DNA from: Paenibacillus pabuli
GTDB lineage: Bacteria > Bacillota > Bacilli > Paenibacillales > Paenibacillaceae
NCBI RefSeq assembly: GCF_023101145.1
Contig: NZ_CP073714.1
Span: 5,766,001 to 5,830,000, forward strand
DNA length: 64,000 nucleotides
Direction: 5' to 3'
The notes under the pieces were generated by a model. That model was not told the DNA's origin and made no database searches. It saw only the letters and a list, made by a program, of their open reading frames with translations. Within the stretch, counting starts at the first letter, position 1. Each line of letters starts with the position of its first letter. This document shows positions 25,187 through 33,328 of the stretch, piece after piece. Position numbers and translations under genes: made by a program.

Positions 25187-25858
25187 CTAGAGCCCTAGTG
25201 TCTCAACCAATTTCTGAATCTTGGAGTGGGAAATTAAATATACAGGACCCATTGTTTCTATTTTGCCATCCTTTACACGTATAGCGCTCTCCTGTTCTGC
25301 AGCATAAACATCAATCTCTTCAGACAAGGGGAACAGGTAGCCTTGAACAAACGTCGTGTAGTCGCGTTGAGAATGAGATTCATAGGCAAAAGGATCAAAG
25401 CCAATACCCTCATAAATAGTGCTTGTTTCAACTTCATCCGTGTTATTCAAGCTTAACCATTTGGCAGCCATGTTTAACGAGCCAGCGCTGGCACCCATTA
25501 TAACGGCTTTGCTGTTCTTAATAACATCCAATAATTCATATTCCGCCAAAAAATCGCTCTGCAAAACAGGATATCCACCGCATAAAAAAATGACAGAAGC
25601 GTTCTGAATGATTCGCTGGGCATCTGCCTTCTCCATGCGGTAATCAATGAAATGATATTCCTCAAAAATAATGTTAGCCTGATTCAACCATGTCCATTCA
25701 GATATATCATCAAAATTAATTTGCTCACCTGTATAACCAGACGGATCAGCGCTAATCATAACAAGCGATTTTCTGTCTGTTATATCCTCATGCAACAATT
25801 TGACCAGCTTCTCTGGAAAAAAATCATTAAACCAACTGAAATAGTAGTGAGTCTTCAA
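25187..25858 (-). CDS. Peptidase E-like (family S51) protein
   Basis: The 223-residue protein has the S51 signature: IFLCGGYPVLQSDFL, then IMGASAGSLNM carrying the nucleophile serine, and GFDPFAYESHSQRD. Family members are class I glutamine-amidotransferase-like enzymes that cleave Asp-X dipeptides or act on cyanophycin fragments. The start is TTG with GGAGG 9 bases upstream. It lies between the esterase gene and a degenerate left arm at 25910. A relative in Listeria (Lmo0363) is a serine protease of this shape with limited dipeptidase activity. Confidence 0.85.
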   Translation of the reverse strand: MKTHYYFSWFNDFFPEKLVKLLHEDITDRKSLVMISADPSGYTGEQINFDDISEWTWLNQANIIFEEYHFIDYRMEKADAQRIIQNASVIFLCGGYPVLQSDFLAEYELLDVIKNSKAVIMGASAGSLNMAAKWLSLNNTDEVETSTIYEGIGFDPFAYESHSQRDYTTFVQGYLFPLSEEIDVYAAEQESAIRVKDGKIETMGPVYLISHSKIQKLVETLGL

Positions 25859-25909
25859 ATTTAATTACCTCCATATGTACTATTTACATTCATCCATTTC
25901 TTAAAACAT

Positions 25910-25934
25910 ATTAACACGCCAGAAAGATGAACGG
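25910..25934 (+). repeat. Degenerate left arm
   Basis: TTAACACGCCAGAAAGATGAAC matches the left-arm consensus at most positions. It lies on the 5' side of the peptidase E gene. No hairpin follows. Confidence 0.4.
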
Positions 25935-26031
25935 TTCTTCAGACATTTCGTTTACACACCCTTGTACACTTTTCATAAATCGAACTCTATATTACCATAA
26001 CATGGAATTTAAGTATGAGAAATATGTTTCC

Positions 26032-26127
26032 ACGTTAACCTGCCCATTAGTTTAACAAAAGCAGCTGATCACTTTGATCAGCTGCTTTCTTGGTTTCATT
26101 ACGTTATCGTTTCCCGTTAGTTTAACG
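26032..26127 (+). repeat. Repeat element, full copy
   Basis: Left arm TTAACCTGCCCATTAGTTTA, hairpin AGCAGCTGATC/GATCAGCTGCT with loop ACTTT and TTTCTT after it, right arm TATCGTTTCCCGTTAGTTTA. A second hairpin (AGAGCAGTTGC with GCAAACTGCTCT, 26134-26161) follows. Confidence 0.9.
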
Positions 26128-26203
26128 AGGAATAGAGCAGTTGCTAATTGCAAACTGCTCTATCTGTTTTAAGTATATTCAAAGAGGAAGCTTTCTGAAA
26201 CAA

Positions 26204-27094
26204 TCACAACTCATGTATTTTTCTTACCGCAAACCATAGCTCAACGAAATTAAGCCCGTCTTTAGCTCCTGTAATTTCAAATTCCAACCCATCGACCTGT
26301 TCATATCCAGCAGTAGGAAGCCATTCGGAGAAGAACCGTTTATATAATGTCTCAATTGTTTCATCAAATTTGTCCCATGTGAACGGATCAGAGGAAAAAA
26401 TTGCCCATGTTCGAGCTGGTATGGTTATACTTGTGTAACCCTCAGTTTTACTCGAATCCCCCTTGAATGCGGACAGCATATAAGGAAAATGATCCTCATC
26501 TGTTTTTTTGTAGCTACAAACAGCATGTATTTTATGATAGTTCTGATTTAAAAAGGTTGGTAGGTCTCCAGCATTGTCCGCCAGCCTTTCAACCTCGCCG
26601 TTAGCATGGCATTGCTTCCATAATTCTGCTGGAGTATCTGCTCCGTTTAATTGTAATACTTTTTCAATACCGAATACTTGAAAGGATTCTTTTGTCTCAA
26701 TACGATAGTTCATAGCTTTTTCCCCTTTAATTGAAATAAGGAAGGAAAGCCGAGGAAAGGCTTTGAGGGAGGTCCCTTCTTCTCGGGCCATTGCTGGATT
26801 AACACCATGTAATAATTGAAAAGCCCTTGCGAATGAAACTGGAGATTCATAACCATACTTTATCGCAATATCAACTACTCTCAGATCACTATTCTGCAAT
26901 TCAATTGCAGCGAGAGTAAGCCTTCTTCTCCTTATATATTCCGCAAGAGACACATCTGTAATGAATGAGAACATTCTCTGGAACTGATGTGAAGAACAAC
27001 AAGCACATTTAGCAACTTCCTTCAATTCGATCTTTCCAGTTAGATTCAATTCAATGAAATCCAATGCTCGATTCATCCTCATCAGCCAATCCAT
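26204..27094 (-). CDS. AraC-family regulator with GyrI-like effector domain
   Basis: The 296-residue protein has two helix-turn-helix motifs in the N-terminal 105 residues (ELKEVAKCACCSSHQFQRMF and VVDIAIKYGYESPVSFARAF) and a C-terminal GyrI-like domain (AMNYRIETKESFQVFGIE to FVELWFAVRK) that binds drugs in BmrR- and Rob-like proteins. It probably activates a response to a hydrophobic compound. AGAGGAGGG lies 5 bases before ATG. A paralogue with the same layout is at 34284. It is bracketed by full repeat elements on both sides. Confidence 0.9.
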   Translation of the reverse strand: MDWLMRMNRALDFIELNLTGKIELKEVAKCACCSSHQFQRMFSFITDVSLAEYIRRRRLTLAAIELQNSDLRVVDIAIKYGYESPVSFARAFQLLHGVNPAMAREEGTSLKAFPRLSFLISIKGEKAMNYRIETKESFQVFGIEKVLQLNGADTPAELWKQCHANGEVERLADNAGDLPTFLNQNYHKIHAVCSYKKTDEDHFPYMLSAFKGDSSKTEGYTSITIPARTWAIFSSDPFTWDKFDETIETLYKRFFSEWLPTAGYEQVDGLEFEITGAKDGLNFVELWFAVRKIHEL

Positions 27095-27259
27095 CTGATC
27101 CCTCCTCTTAACAAAAGTATAGTTTCACTACATCTTCATATCGCAACAATTTGTGCACAATTAAGTTTCCTTGGAGAATTCAAGTCGATTTTAAAAATTA
27201 ATTATATAGCACAAAGATGTACTTATTACAGGTAATCCTGAACGTTAAGATAATCTTTT

Positions 27260-27358
27260 GTACTAATCTGCCCGTTAATTGAACAAAAGCAGCTGATCAC
27301 TTTGACCGGCTGCTTTCTTAGTTTTATTACGCTAACGTTTGAAATTGTTATTTAATTG
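27260..27358 (+). repeat. Repeat element, full, right arm worn
   Basis: Left arm AATCTGCCCGTTAATTGAAC, hairpin AGCAGCTGATC/GACCGGCTGCT with loop ACTTT and one changed base pair, right arm CTAACGTTTGAAATTG. The loop and flanks are almost the same as in the copy at 26032, so the two are close relatives. Confidence 0.85.
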
Positions 27359-27372
27359 ATACGGTATTTAGG

Positions 27373-27966
27373 TCAGCTTACTGGCGCCAATACCGTCATA
27401 GCCACGGCCAGCACGTCCCGCGTCATCGTCTCTACCGTACGCTGCCCAGGGTGACGGCTCCACTGCATGGCCGATCCAAATATCCCCCAGCTGATCACTT
27501 CCGCTGTTGTCTCCATCATCCCCTTCGCGACAGAAGTCTGCGGCCCCTCCCTTTGGCGCAGCCATCGGAGCAGCAACTGTTCGATCTCCTTCTGAATCGC
27601 AATCTCGAACATGGGCTCGAACTGGACGTCGCCCGGCGACGTATACTCACGAAGACGAGCCGAAAATACGAATGTGGCTTGAATCAGAGTTCGCAGATCA
27701 CTCATTCCCGTAAGTTCGTAGTCCGGCAAGTGCATCTCCATGACATTGCGGAACTTGACGCTCATCCAGCATTCCAGGAACGCATACTTATCTTCGAAAT
27801 GAGCATAGAAGGTGGAACGATTAACCGTCGCGCGGGCTGTAATGTCCTGGACCGAGATAGAGTAGATATTTTTCTTCTGCTCGAGCAGGTCCATAAAAGA
27901 TTGCAGCAGAAGCTGACGTGTCCGCTTCACACGGGGATCGCTCAGATTGACTGGCATAAATAACAT
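27373..27966 (-). CDS. TetR-family regulator
   Basis: The 197-residue protein has the TetR helix-turn-helix (SVQDITARATVNRSTFYAHFED then KYAFLECW, about residues 38-66) and a C-terminal ligand domain with the TetR_C_7-like EVISWGIFGSAMQWS. It is divergent from the NmrA-like oxidoreductase and should control it and itself through the inverted repeat at 28077-28117. The ATG at 27966 is only 2 bases after AAGGAGCG; the ATG at 27957 is also possible. Two further TetR proteins of the same subfamily (29894 and 33329) lie in the same region. Confidence 0.9.
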   Translation of the reverse strand: MLFMPVNLSDPRVKRTRQLLLQSFMDLLEQKKNIYSISVQDITARATVNRSTFYAHFEDKYAFLECWMSVKFRNVMEMHLPDYELTGMSDLRTLIQATFVFSARLREYTSPGDVQFEPMFEIAIQKEIEQLLLRWLRQREGPQTSVAKGMMETTAEVISWGIFGSAMQWSRHPGQRTVETMTRDVLAVAMTVLAPVS

Positions 27967-28076
27967 CGCTCCTTCTGGCGTTATAAACCGACATATCGGC
28001 TTCCGTGTCGGCTAACCAACGCAATCGGCTGATTGCTGGTTGTTCGGTTACCGCAATCCCCTTAAAATTTTTATAT

Positions 28077-28117
28077 ACAGTGTAGCATATCCGAGATTGT
28101 CGGTTATACAACACTGT
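28077..28117. promoter_or_regulatory. Inverted repeat between TetR and oxidoreductase genes
   Basis: ACAGTGT (28077-28083) and ACACTGT (28111-28117) are exact inverses with a second dyad CCGA..TCGG between them. This suits a TetR dimer or pair of dimers acting on the promoters of both divergent genes. Confidence 0.6.
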
Positions 28118-28147
28118 CTAATAAAAAGATAGAGAAGGATGATTAGT

Positions 28148-29014
28148 ATGATTATCGTGACGGGAGCAAGTGGAAAACTCGGACAGATAACGGTAGAGAA
28201 GCTGCTGGAACGAATGCCTGCCGAACAACTCGGTGTCAGCGTTCGCGATCCGCAGAAAATGCAGTTTTTACAAGAAAAGGGCGTTCGCATACGCCAGGGT
28301 GATTACAATGACACCGACAGTCTCGCATACGCCTTCGAAGGCGCATCACAAGTGCTGGTTGTCTCCTCGGATGGTGGCTTCGGTGAAGCTAACGTTCAGC
28401 TTCATCGCAATGCGATTGACGCGGCCAAGAAGGCTGGCGCGAACCGAATTCTCTATACGAGCCACATGGGCTCTTCTAAGTCGTCGTACTTCGCGCCGAT
28501 GAAGGATCACGCAGCCACCGAGGAGGCGCTTCAAGCCTCAGGCGTCCCTTTCGTATCACTGCGCAACGGCTTCTACACAGCCTCAGCGTTGATGTTCCTC
28601 GGCGACGCCCTCTCAACCGGTGAGCTGATCGCTCCGGAGGACGGGCCAGTGTCCTGGACTGCACATCTAGATCTCGCCGAAGCTGCAGCCATTGCCTTAA
28701 GCGATCAGCGCTTCAACGGCTTGTCTCCCGGCCTCACCGCGACCGAAGCCGTTGACCTCGCCGGTGTCGCCGCCATCGCCTCGGAATTGACCGGCCGCCC
28801 TATTCGGCGCTTGTTCGTATCCGACGACACATATCGCGATACGCTCATTTCATACGGTACCCCCGAAGCGCAGGCCAATATGCTGCTCGGTATCTTCCGC
28901 GCCAGCCGGGAAGGCGAATTCGCGCGTGTCGATCCGACGCTTGCCAAACTGCTCGGCCGCCCGACACTTTCCGTGCGCGACATCTTAAAGGCGTCGATCG
29001 ACGCTGCGAAGTGA
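28148..29014 (+). CDS. NmrA-like NAD(P)-binding oxidoreductase
   Basis: The 288-residue Rossmann protein starts MIIVTGASGKLGQITVEKLL (GxxGxxG) and continues in the pattern of quinone oxidoreductase QorB and NmrA-like proteins (LYTSHMGSSKSSYFAPMKDH, PFVSLRNGFYTASA). It should reduce quinones or azo-type substrates with NADPH, or act as a redox sensor. AGAAGGATGA precedes the ATG at 28148, which I prefer to 28139. The gene is markedly richer in G and C at third codon positions than the neighbouring AT-rich genes. A terminator follows directly. Confidence 0.9.
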   Translation: MIIVTGASGKLGQITVEKLLERMPAEQLGVSVRDPQKMQFLQEKGVRIRQGDYNDTDSLAYAFEGASQVLVVSSDGGFGEANVQLHRNAIDAAKKAGANRILYTSHMGSSKSSYFAPMKDHAATEEALQASGVPFVSLRNGFYTASALMFLGDALSTGELIAPEDGPVSWTAHLDLAEAAAIALSDQRFNGLSPGLTATEAVDLAGVAAIASELTGRPIRRLFVSDDTYRDTLISYGTPEAQANMLLGIFRASREGEFARVDPTLAKLLGRPTLSVRDILKASIDAAK

Positions 29015-29038
29015 TCCTGGACAGCCTCCGACACCTAC

Positions 29039-29075
29039 AGCCCCAACCGCCGCGAGGCAGTTGGGGCTATTTTTA
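29039..29075 (+). terminator. Terminator after the NmrA-like gene
   Basis: AGCCCCAAC and GTTGGGGCT form a 9-bp stem, followed by ATTTTT. Confidence 0.92.
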
Positions 29076-29223
29076 CGCTCGCATCATAGTGCAAGCTAGT
29101 ACTTATTTTAGCACGGATGATTCTGAAGCTCTTTGATAACGACTGCTTCTATATACCATCAGATGAACAATTAGATTCAAAATTTCGCCCTACTTGTGGT
29201 ACGGTTCACCTCACATGACCTTA

Positions 29224-29300
29224 AACTAACCTGCCCGCTAACTTAATAAAAAATGATGACATCGAGGTCAAATTATTCTTGCTTCCTTTATCGTGCAGCC
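29224..29300 (+). repeat. Repeat element, left arm with worn remainder
   Basis: Left arm AACCTGCCCGCTAACTTAAT, a short TGAC/GTCA hairpin, and a poor right arm around TTTATCGTGCAGCCGGTAG. Confidence 0.6.
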
Positions 29301-29322
29301 GGTAGGCGTTCCCAGCTCATGC

Positions 29323-29354
29323 AGAAAAACCGTCAATGCCGTTGACAGTTTTTC
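29323..29354. terminator. Terminator of the DoxX gene
   Basis: AGAAAAAC.GTCAA and TTGAC.GTTTTTCT form a 13-bp stem with one mismatch; U-rich on both strands. It lies 14 bases after the DoxX stop. Confidence 0.85.
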
Positions 29355-29368
29355 TAACAATTGTGCAT

Positions 29369-29728
29369 TCAGTTCGGGAAATTGCCCAGATCGGAGCCGA
29401 GAAGGACAGCGAGTACGATAGCGAGCACATCCAGCACTAGCGCAGGCGCGATCGCATCGAACTTGTCTCTGACACGTATGTGAAAGCCGACGGCGCCGAG
29501 CATAATGACGCCGATCAGGACGGCGCCCCAGGAGGCCCAGCTATCGCGCCAGAAGCCAACGACTAGCCCGGTGGCGCCAGCCAGCTGCAGCAGTCCGGTC
29601 ACCACGCGGAACCGCTGCGGCAGCCCCAGCTTTCTGAAGTTCTCGACCTGCACTTTTATCCCCAAAACCTTGGTAATTCCGGCGGCGGCGAACGTCAATG
29701 CCAGAAAAATTTGAAGAACCAGAACCAT
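29369..29728 (-). CDS. DoxX-family membrane protein
   Basis: The 119-residue protein has four hydrophobic helices and the DoxX pattern FLALTFAAAGITKVLG near the N terminus, then LQLAGATGLVVGFW. DoxX-like proteins are small membrane proteins associated with quinone or thiol redox reactions. An earlier in-frame start at 29767 is possible, but GAAAGGGGATAGG precedes the ATG at 29728. It is divergent from a TetR gene with matching inverted half-sites between them. Confidence 0.85.
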   Translation of the reverse strand: MVLVLQIFLALTFAAAGITKVLGIKVQVENFRKLGLPQRFRVVTGLLQLAGATGLVVGFWRDSWASWGAVLIGVIMLGAVGFHIRVRDKFDAIAPALVLDVLAIVLAVLLGSDLGNFPN

Positions 29729-29767
29729 ATTCCTATCCCCTTTCCTGCAGTTCAATGTATGCCACAC

Positions 29768-29845
29768 TTGTTGCTTAGATCATGTTAATATAACGCTAAT
29801 GAATGAACAATCGCCAACTTGCCGCGATTATCGCTTAAGCAACAA
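29768..29845. promoter_or_regulatory. Paired inverted half-sites between DoxX and TetR genes
   Basis: TTGTTGCTTA (29768-29777) and TAAGCAACAA (29836-29845) are exact inverses about 58 bases apart, one near each start. The second includes the palindrome GCTTAAGC. They are candidate sites for the TetR protein. Confidence 0.45.
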
Positions 29846-29893
29846 AAGGGCCGAATTGTCTGAAAAACAGCATTTTTACAGGAGATGTGAGAA

Positions 29894-30478
29894 ATGGAGA
29901 AGACCAAGACGGATCCGCGCGTCCTACGCACGCGGCAGTTGATTCTAGAGGCGTTCTATTCGTTGATTTCCAACAAGGATATCAAGGACATCACGATCGG
30001 CGACATCACGAAGCGTGCTACGATCAACCGTGCGACCTTCTATGCTCACTACGAGGATAAATACGATCTGATGGAAGAGGCACTCTCGAAGACGTTCAAA
30101 GAGGGGCTGATGCAGAAGCTGATCTGCCTTACCGAGCTGAACCGGGTAACGCTTACAAGCATAATTGTAACGCTGTGCGAGTTCCACACAAACTTCAGCA
30201 AGCAGTGCGCTCGCAGTTACGAGTCGATGAGCCCCTATATCGAGAGCAAGATGATCAAGCTTTTGAAGAGCGTATTCCAACAGTTGTTGAGTCAAAGAGA
30301 TCACATAGATGAAGCAACGGTGCTGAGGATGTCCGCCATACTGAGCTGGATCGCTTACGGCACTGCACGGGATTGGAGTACGGAAGGCTGTAAAATAGCG
30401 CCTGAACGACTGGCGGAGCAGACCGTAGAGGTGCTCTCCGCTGGCTCTCTTTTAGGCACGCTTCCATTAACCCAATGA
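29894..30478 (+). CDS. TetR-family regulator
   Basis: The 194-residue protein has the helix-turn-helix ITIGDITKRATINRATFYAHY then EDKYDLME, closely similar to the proteins at 27373 and 33329, and a TetR_C_7-like C-terminal domain (ILSWIAYGTARDWS). It probably represses itself and the divergent DoxX gene. AGGAGATGTG lies 6 bases before ATG. Confidence 0.9.
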   Translation: MEKTKTDPRVLRTRQLILEAFYSLISNKDIKDITIGDITKRATINRATFYAHYEDKYDLMEEALSKTFKEGLMQKLICLTELNRVTLTSIIVTLCEFHTNFSKQCARSYESMSPYIESKMIKLLKSVFQQLLSQRDHIDEATVLRMSAILSWIAYGTARDWSTEGCKIAPERLAEQTVEVLSAGSLLGTLPLTQ

Positions 30479-30511
30479 TGAATATTCAAAATGAATGTAT
30501 TTTCGCGATGA

Positions 30512-30685
30512 TCAGTTGATATTTTCTGTTACCAGATCACCTTGAAGATTTCTTACAGGTGCAGGTACAACGAACTGGAAATGTAACATTATCACTCTTT
30601 CCGAGATACACAAGTTTTCCCAAATGATTGGGTATTGACGTAAAGCTTCTTTCTCCACCTTCGCATCATCTTTTTCAGAAAGCAT
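30512..30685 (-). CDS. Small protein of unknown function
   Basis: The frame encodes 57 residues beginning MLSEKDDAKVEKEALRQYP, then a hydrophobic patch ERVIMLHFQFVVPAPV and ending GDLVTENIN. A GGAG site lies 9 bases before the ATG at 30685; an earlier start at 30715 exists. It converges on the TetR gene and lies on the 5' side of the next repeat element. It could be a remnant of a larger gene. No family recognised. Confidence 0.4.
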   Translation of the reverse strand: MLSEKDDAKVEKEALRQYPIIWENLCISERVIMLHFQFVVPAPVRNLQGDLVTENIN

Positions 30686-30740
30686 AGTATCCACTCCAGT
30701 TAATGTGATTTTCACTTCAACTAAAGTTGATTATAACTAA

Positions 30741-30839
30741 ACTTTACTGACGGGAAGTTGAATAAAGGCCGCCGATCCTGTTGATCGGCGGCCAAATTTG
30801 ATTTTGTGGGACTATTGTTGTTTGCCGTAGCTCAATGAG
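30741..30839 (+). repeat. Repeat element, full, GC-rich hairpin
   Basis: Left arm TTTACTGACGGGAAGTTGAA, hairpin GGCCGCCGATC/GATCGGCGGCC with loop CTGTT (11 bp perfect), right arm TATTGTTGTTTGCCGTAG. The stem has changed on both sides from the family GCAGCC/GGCTGC, keeping the pairing. Confidence 0.8.
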
Positions 30840-30855
30840 TATCCTCCATTAGTGG

Positions 30856-31848
30856 TCAAAACTCATCGATCAACGAGATCCCTTTAGTAATCCTCATTCT
30901 ACTATCTTGCAAGAAATCGCGGGTCCAGTCATCTGGTTTGCTTAAATCCCAGCTCCGATGCATACCGACAATCACAATGATTTCGCGAAGTCTAAGGAAA
31001 AGCTTTAACAAATCCTTCCAGTTGTCTGGCATTCGTCGGCCATCCTCTGTGTAGCCTAGCTCGAAGTGCTTTATGAAAAGTTCATACTGGACCTTTCGTT
31101 CGAACTTCGAATCTTCTCCGAATACATATAGCAAGTAATACAGCTGGATAGCAATATCCTCGACATACCAACTGTACTGGCACTCATCGAAGTCAAAGAG
31201 AGTTAATCCCCCAGCTTCATCGATCGTGAAGTTTCCCACATTAATATCTCCGTGGATCAAACCAAAATTATCCGCATTAACAGGCAGACTCGCCAATTGT
31301 CCTTTAAGTTCATCAAGGGCAATAAGGATTGGTCGAAATTCTGACTGCAAATAATCCTCGGCTCGTAAGAGGTATTCATTAAACTCCCAAGTGTGCCTTT
31401 TGGCAATCGTAGGGTTATAAAGCTTCGCTAATTCATGAAGTCGGCCCGTTATACGTCCACACTCTTCATAAAGTATAGAATTGCCTAGACATTCTGGATA
31501 TCCGATTTTACGGCCTGGTGCATGTTTAAAGGAGGTTACGTAAAAATCCATTTTATTCCCTTGAACTAGTTCGCAATACTCTCCATTAATTGAAAAAATC
31601 GGTTCTGACACTGCTATACCACTCTCTGAAAGATAACGAATCCAATCCATTTCTGCTACAAGTCCTTCCGATGTGCGAAGAGTGCTCGGAGTGAAACGGA
31701 GAATATATTTGAATTCATCCCGATCATAGGAATAAATAAAGTTTTGAAAACCTCCAATGAAAGTGAGTTCCTTTTGGCTGACCCCATAACGCGCGGCGCC
31801 TTCTGCAGCATGCTCGTCCAAGAACAATAACTTTATTTTTGGGTCCAT
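30856..31848 (-). CDS. APH-fold kinase, YutH/SrkA-like
   Basis: The 330-residue protein has the catalytic loop LIHGDINVGNFTID and the metal-binding LFDFDECQYSWYVED, with an N-terminal kinase lobe (FKYILRFTPSTLRTSEGLVAE). This is the aminoglycoside/homoserine kinase fold. It probably phosphorylates a small metabolite; the closest named relatives are stress-response kinases and YerI/YutH-type proteins. AAGGAG lies 5 bases before ATG. The stop is 16 bases from the right arm of the repeat at 30741. Confidence 0.87.
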   Translation of the reverse strand: MDPKIKLLFLDEHAAEGAARYGVSQKELTFIGGFQNFIYSYDRDEFKYILRFTPSTLRTSEGLVAEMDWIRYLSESGIAVSEPIFSINGEYCELVQGNKMDFYVTSFKHAPGRKIGYPECLGNSILYEECGRITGRLHELAKLYNPTIAKRHTWEFNEYLLRAEDYLQSEFRPILIALDELKGQLASLPVNADNFGLIHGDINVGNFTIDEAGGLTLFDFDECQYSWYVEDIAIQLYYLLYVFGEDSKFERKVQYELFIKHFELGYTEDGRRMPDNWKDLLKLFLRLREIIVIVGMHRSWDLSKPDDWTRDFLQDSRMRITKGISLIDEF

Positions 31849-32336
31849 TAGTTCTCCTTAGTTATAAAGATTAAATTATGGCCTAACTCGCTGTTGCCTA
31901 AATTTAATAAAATGAATGCCCGGTGACATGAGAAAGCCCCACTTTCAAGATTTTTCTATTCCATAGCAATCATACTAATCCAACTTTTTACAGTCAACCA
32001 AAAAAGGTTGATCTATCGCGCTATCCTGCCCGTTAGTTGAAGAAAAGCAGAAGATCATATGAATCAGCTGCTTTCTTGGCATTAGTGAGTTTTCGTTTCC
32101 CGTTAGCTTGATGGAGCTGATATATTTCCATACGTATTACGTGTATTTCATTTTTATCAGCAATGACATCTAATAATGGCAATTCACTTAAACCTACAAG
32201 TCTCACAAACGGGATGCAGTCCTAGAATACGTTGGTTTTGTTTTTTCCATGTAACCTTTTAGCTACCTACCCGATCTAATATATAAGTAACGTTACGAAC
32301 ATTCTAATACTTCTAGTCAAGAAAGCAGGTAAATCT
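31849..32336. other. Spacer with repeat element and possible worn left arm
   Basis: Apart from the repeat at 32019-32114, the sequence GCCTAACTCGCTGTTGCC then TAAATTTAATAAAATG at about 31880-31912 may be a left arm with an insertion. No gene is visible. Confidence 0.4.
32019..32114 (+). repeat. Repeat element, full, imperfect hairpin
   Basis: Left arm ATCCTGCCCGTTAGTTGAAG, hairpin AGCAGAAGATC/GAATCAGCTGCT (stem now mismatched), right arm TTTCGTTTCCCGTTAGCTTG. Confidence 0.85.
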
Positions 32337-32639
32337 TTGAATATTAATCCTATTGTCGTCAAAGCCAAAGCTGGGGACTCTGAAGCATTCGTGCAGTTGA
32401 TGCAAGAGATAGAGTTACCTCTGTATAGAACTGCAAGGTCCATAGTCAACAAAGACGAAGATTGTTCAGATGCCCTGCAGGAGACGATGCTTAAAGCCTT
32501 TAAGTCCACCAATACACTGAAAGAGCCCTCTTTTTTCAAAACGTGGATCTTTCGGATTCTGATTAATGAACCTCGCCAATTTAAATCCTGTTCTCACTCA
32601 CACTACACCCTCTCACTTACCGATTTTCTCGCAATTTGA
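32337..32639 (+). pseudogene. Truncated ECF sigma factor
   Basis: From a TTG the frame reads as region 2 of an extracytoplasmic-function sigma factor: VVKAKAGDSEAFVQLMQEIE, then YRTARSIVNKDEDCSDALQE and FFKTWIFRILIN. After that point the family would continue with linker and region 4, but here the sequence turns to ...PRQFKSCSHSHYTLS and stops at residue 100. Region 4, which reads the -35 box, is missing. No anti-sigma gene follows. The protein could still bind core polymerase, but is most likely a remnant cut by rearrangement. Confidence 0.75.
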
Positions 32640-32645
32640 GTATAA

Positions 32646-32676
32646 AAAAGACGGAACATTTGAATGTCCCGTCTTC
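32646..32676. terminator. Terminator of the SnoaL-like gene
   Basis: AAGACGG.ACATT and AATGT.CCGTCTT pair; the minus strand continues with TTTTTT. It separates the sigma remnant from the convergent gene. Confidence 0.88.
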
Positions 32677-32688
32677 TTATTAATACTG

Positions 32689-33132
32689 TTAACTTTGCAG
32701 CAACCTTGACTCAATAATAATATAATGTGAAGAGCGTTCTTTAATGAGCCATCTTCCATTTAATCGCACGTAAACATCATGATATTGTACGCTATAATCC
32801 GTTATCACTTCTCCACCATCTTCATTGTCTCTTACCATCTTCATTTGAGAGAAAACAACCCCAGTTGCTGTATCACCATTTAATTCAACCACGTGTTGAG
32901 CGTTAGTTGTAAAGTAACGTTTAACCACAGACACGTGTTCGTTAAATTCTTCCTCTAGCTTCTCAGTTCCATTAGTTTCAGATACGCGATGCTCACCGAT
33001 GTAAACAGAAAAACGTGTATCTGGGGTAAACAATTGCATCTGCTCCGAGATTTTTTTAGTATCGGTTAATATTGCATAGGAATCCACCAGTTCTCTTAAT
33101 TCTAATTTGGCTTGCATAGTTTCTATTGACAT
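32689..33132 (-). CDS. SnoaL/NTF2-fold protein
   Basis: The 147-residue protein has the SnoaL_4-type pattern: LRELVDSYAILTDTKKISEQ, LFTPDTRFSVYIG, then TTNAQHVVELNGDTATGVVF and a last strand RWLIKERSSHYIII. Relatives act as dehydratases, isomerases or ring hydroxylating dioxygenase beta-like subunits. AAGGAGG lies 8 bases before ATG. It is divergent from a TetR gene and likely controlled by it. Confidence 0.87.
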   Translation of the reverse strand: MSIETMQAKLELRELVDSYAILTDTKKISEQMQLFTPDTRFSVYIGEHRVSETNGTEKLEEEFNEHVSVVKRYFTTNAQHVVELNGDTATGVVFSQMKMVRDNEDGGEVITDYSVQYHDVYVRLNGRWLIKERSSHYIIIESRLLQS

Positions 33133-33206
33133 TTAATTGTCCTCCTTGATCGATTATTATACTATCCATATAGGTTGTCTCAATCATCCAACATTTGTTG
33201 AATAAC

Positions 33207-33249
33207 TTGAACTTAATGATTATTATATAGGGTATAAGGACAAGTTCAA
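33207..33249. promoter_or_regulatory. Overlapping divergent promoters with inverted TTGAACTT sites
   Basis: TTGAACTT (33207-33214) and AAGTTCAA (33242-33249) are inverses. On the minus strand TTGAAC is followed after 16 bases by TATAAT for the SnoaL-like gene; on the plus strand TTGAAC is followed by TATAAG 20 bases on. The repeats thus mark the -35 regions of both genes and may be TetR sites. Confidence 0.55.
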
Positions 33250-33328
33250 TCGTTAATATAGTGCATTTTGTTCGATATCCAACATAAGAGCATGAACTGT
33301 TAGATAATTGATAAGTGGAGGTTTTATA

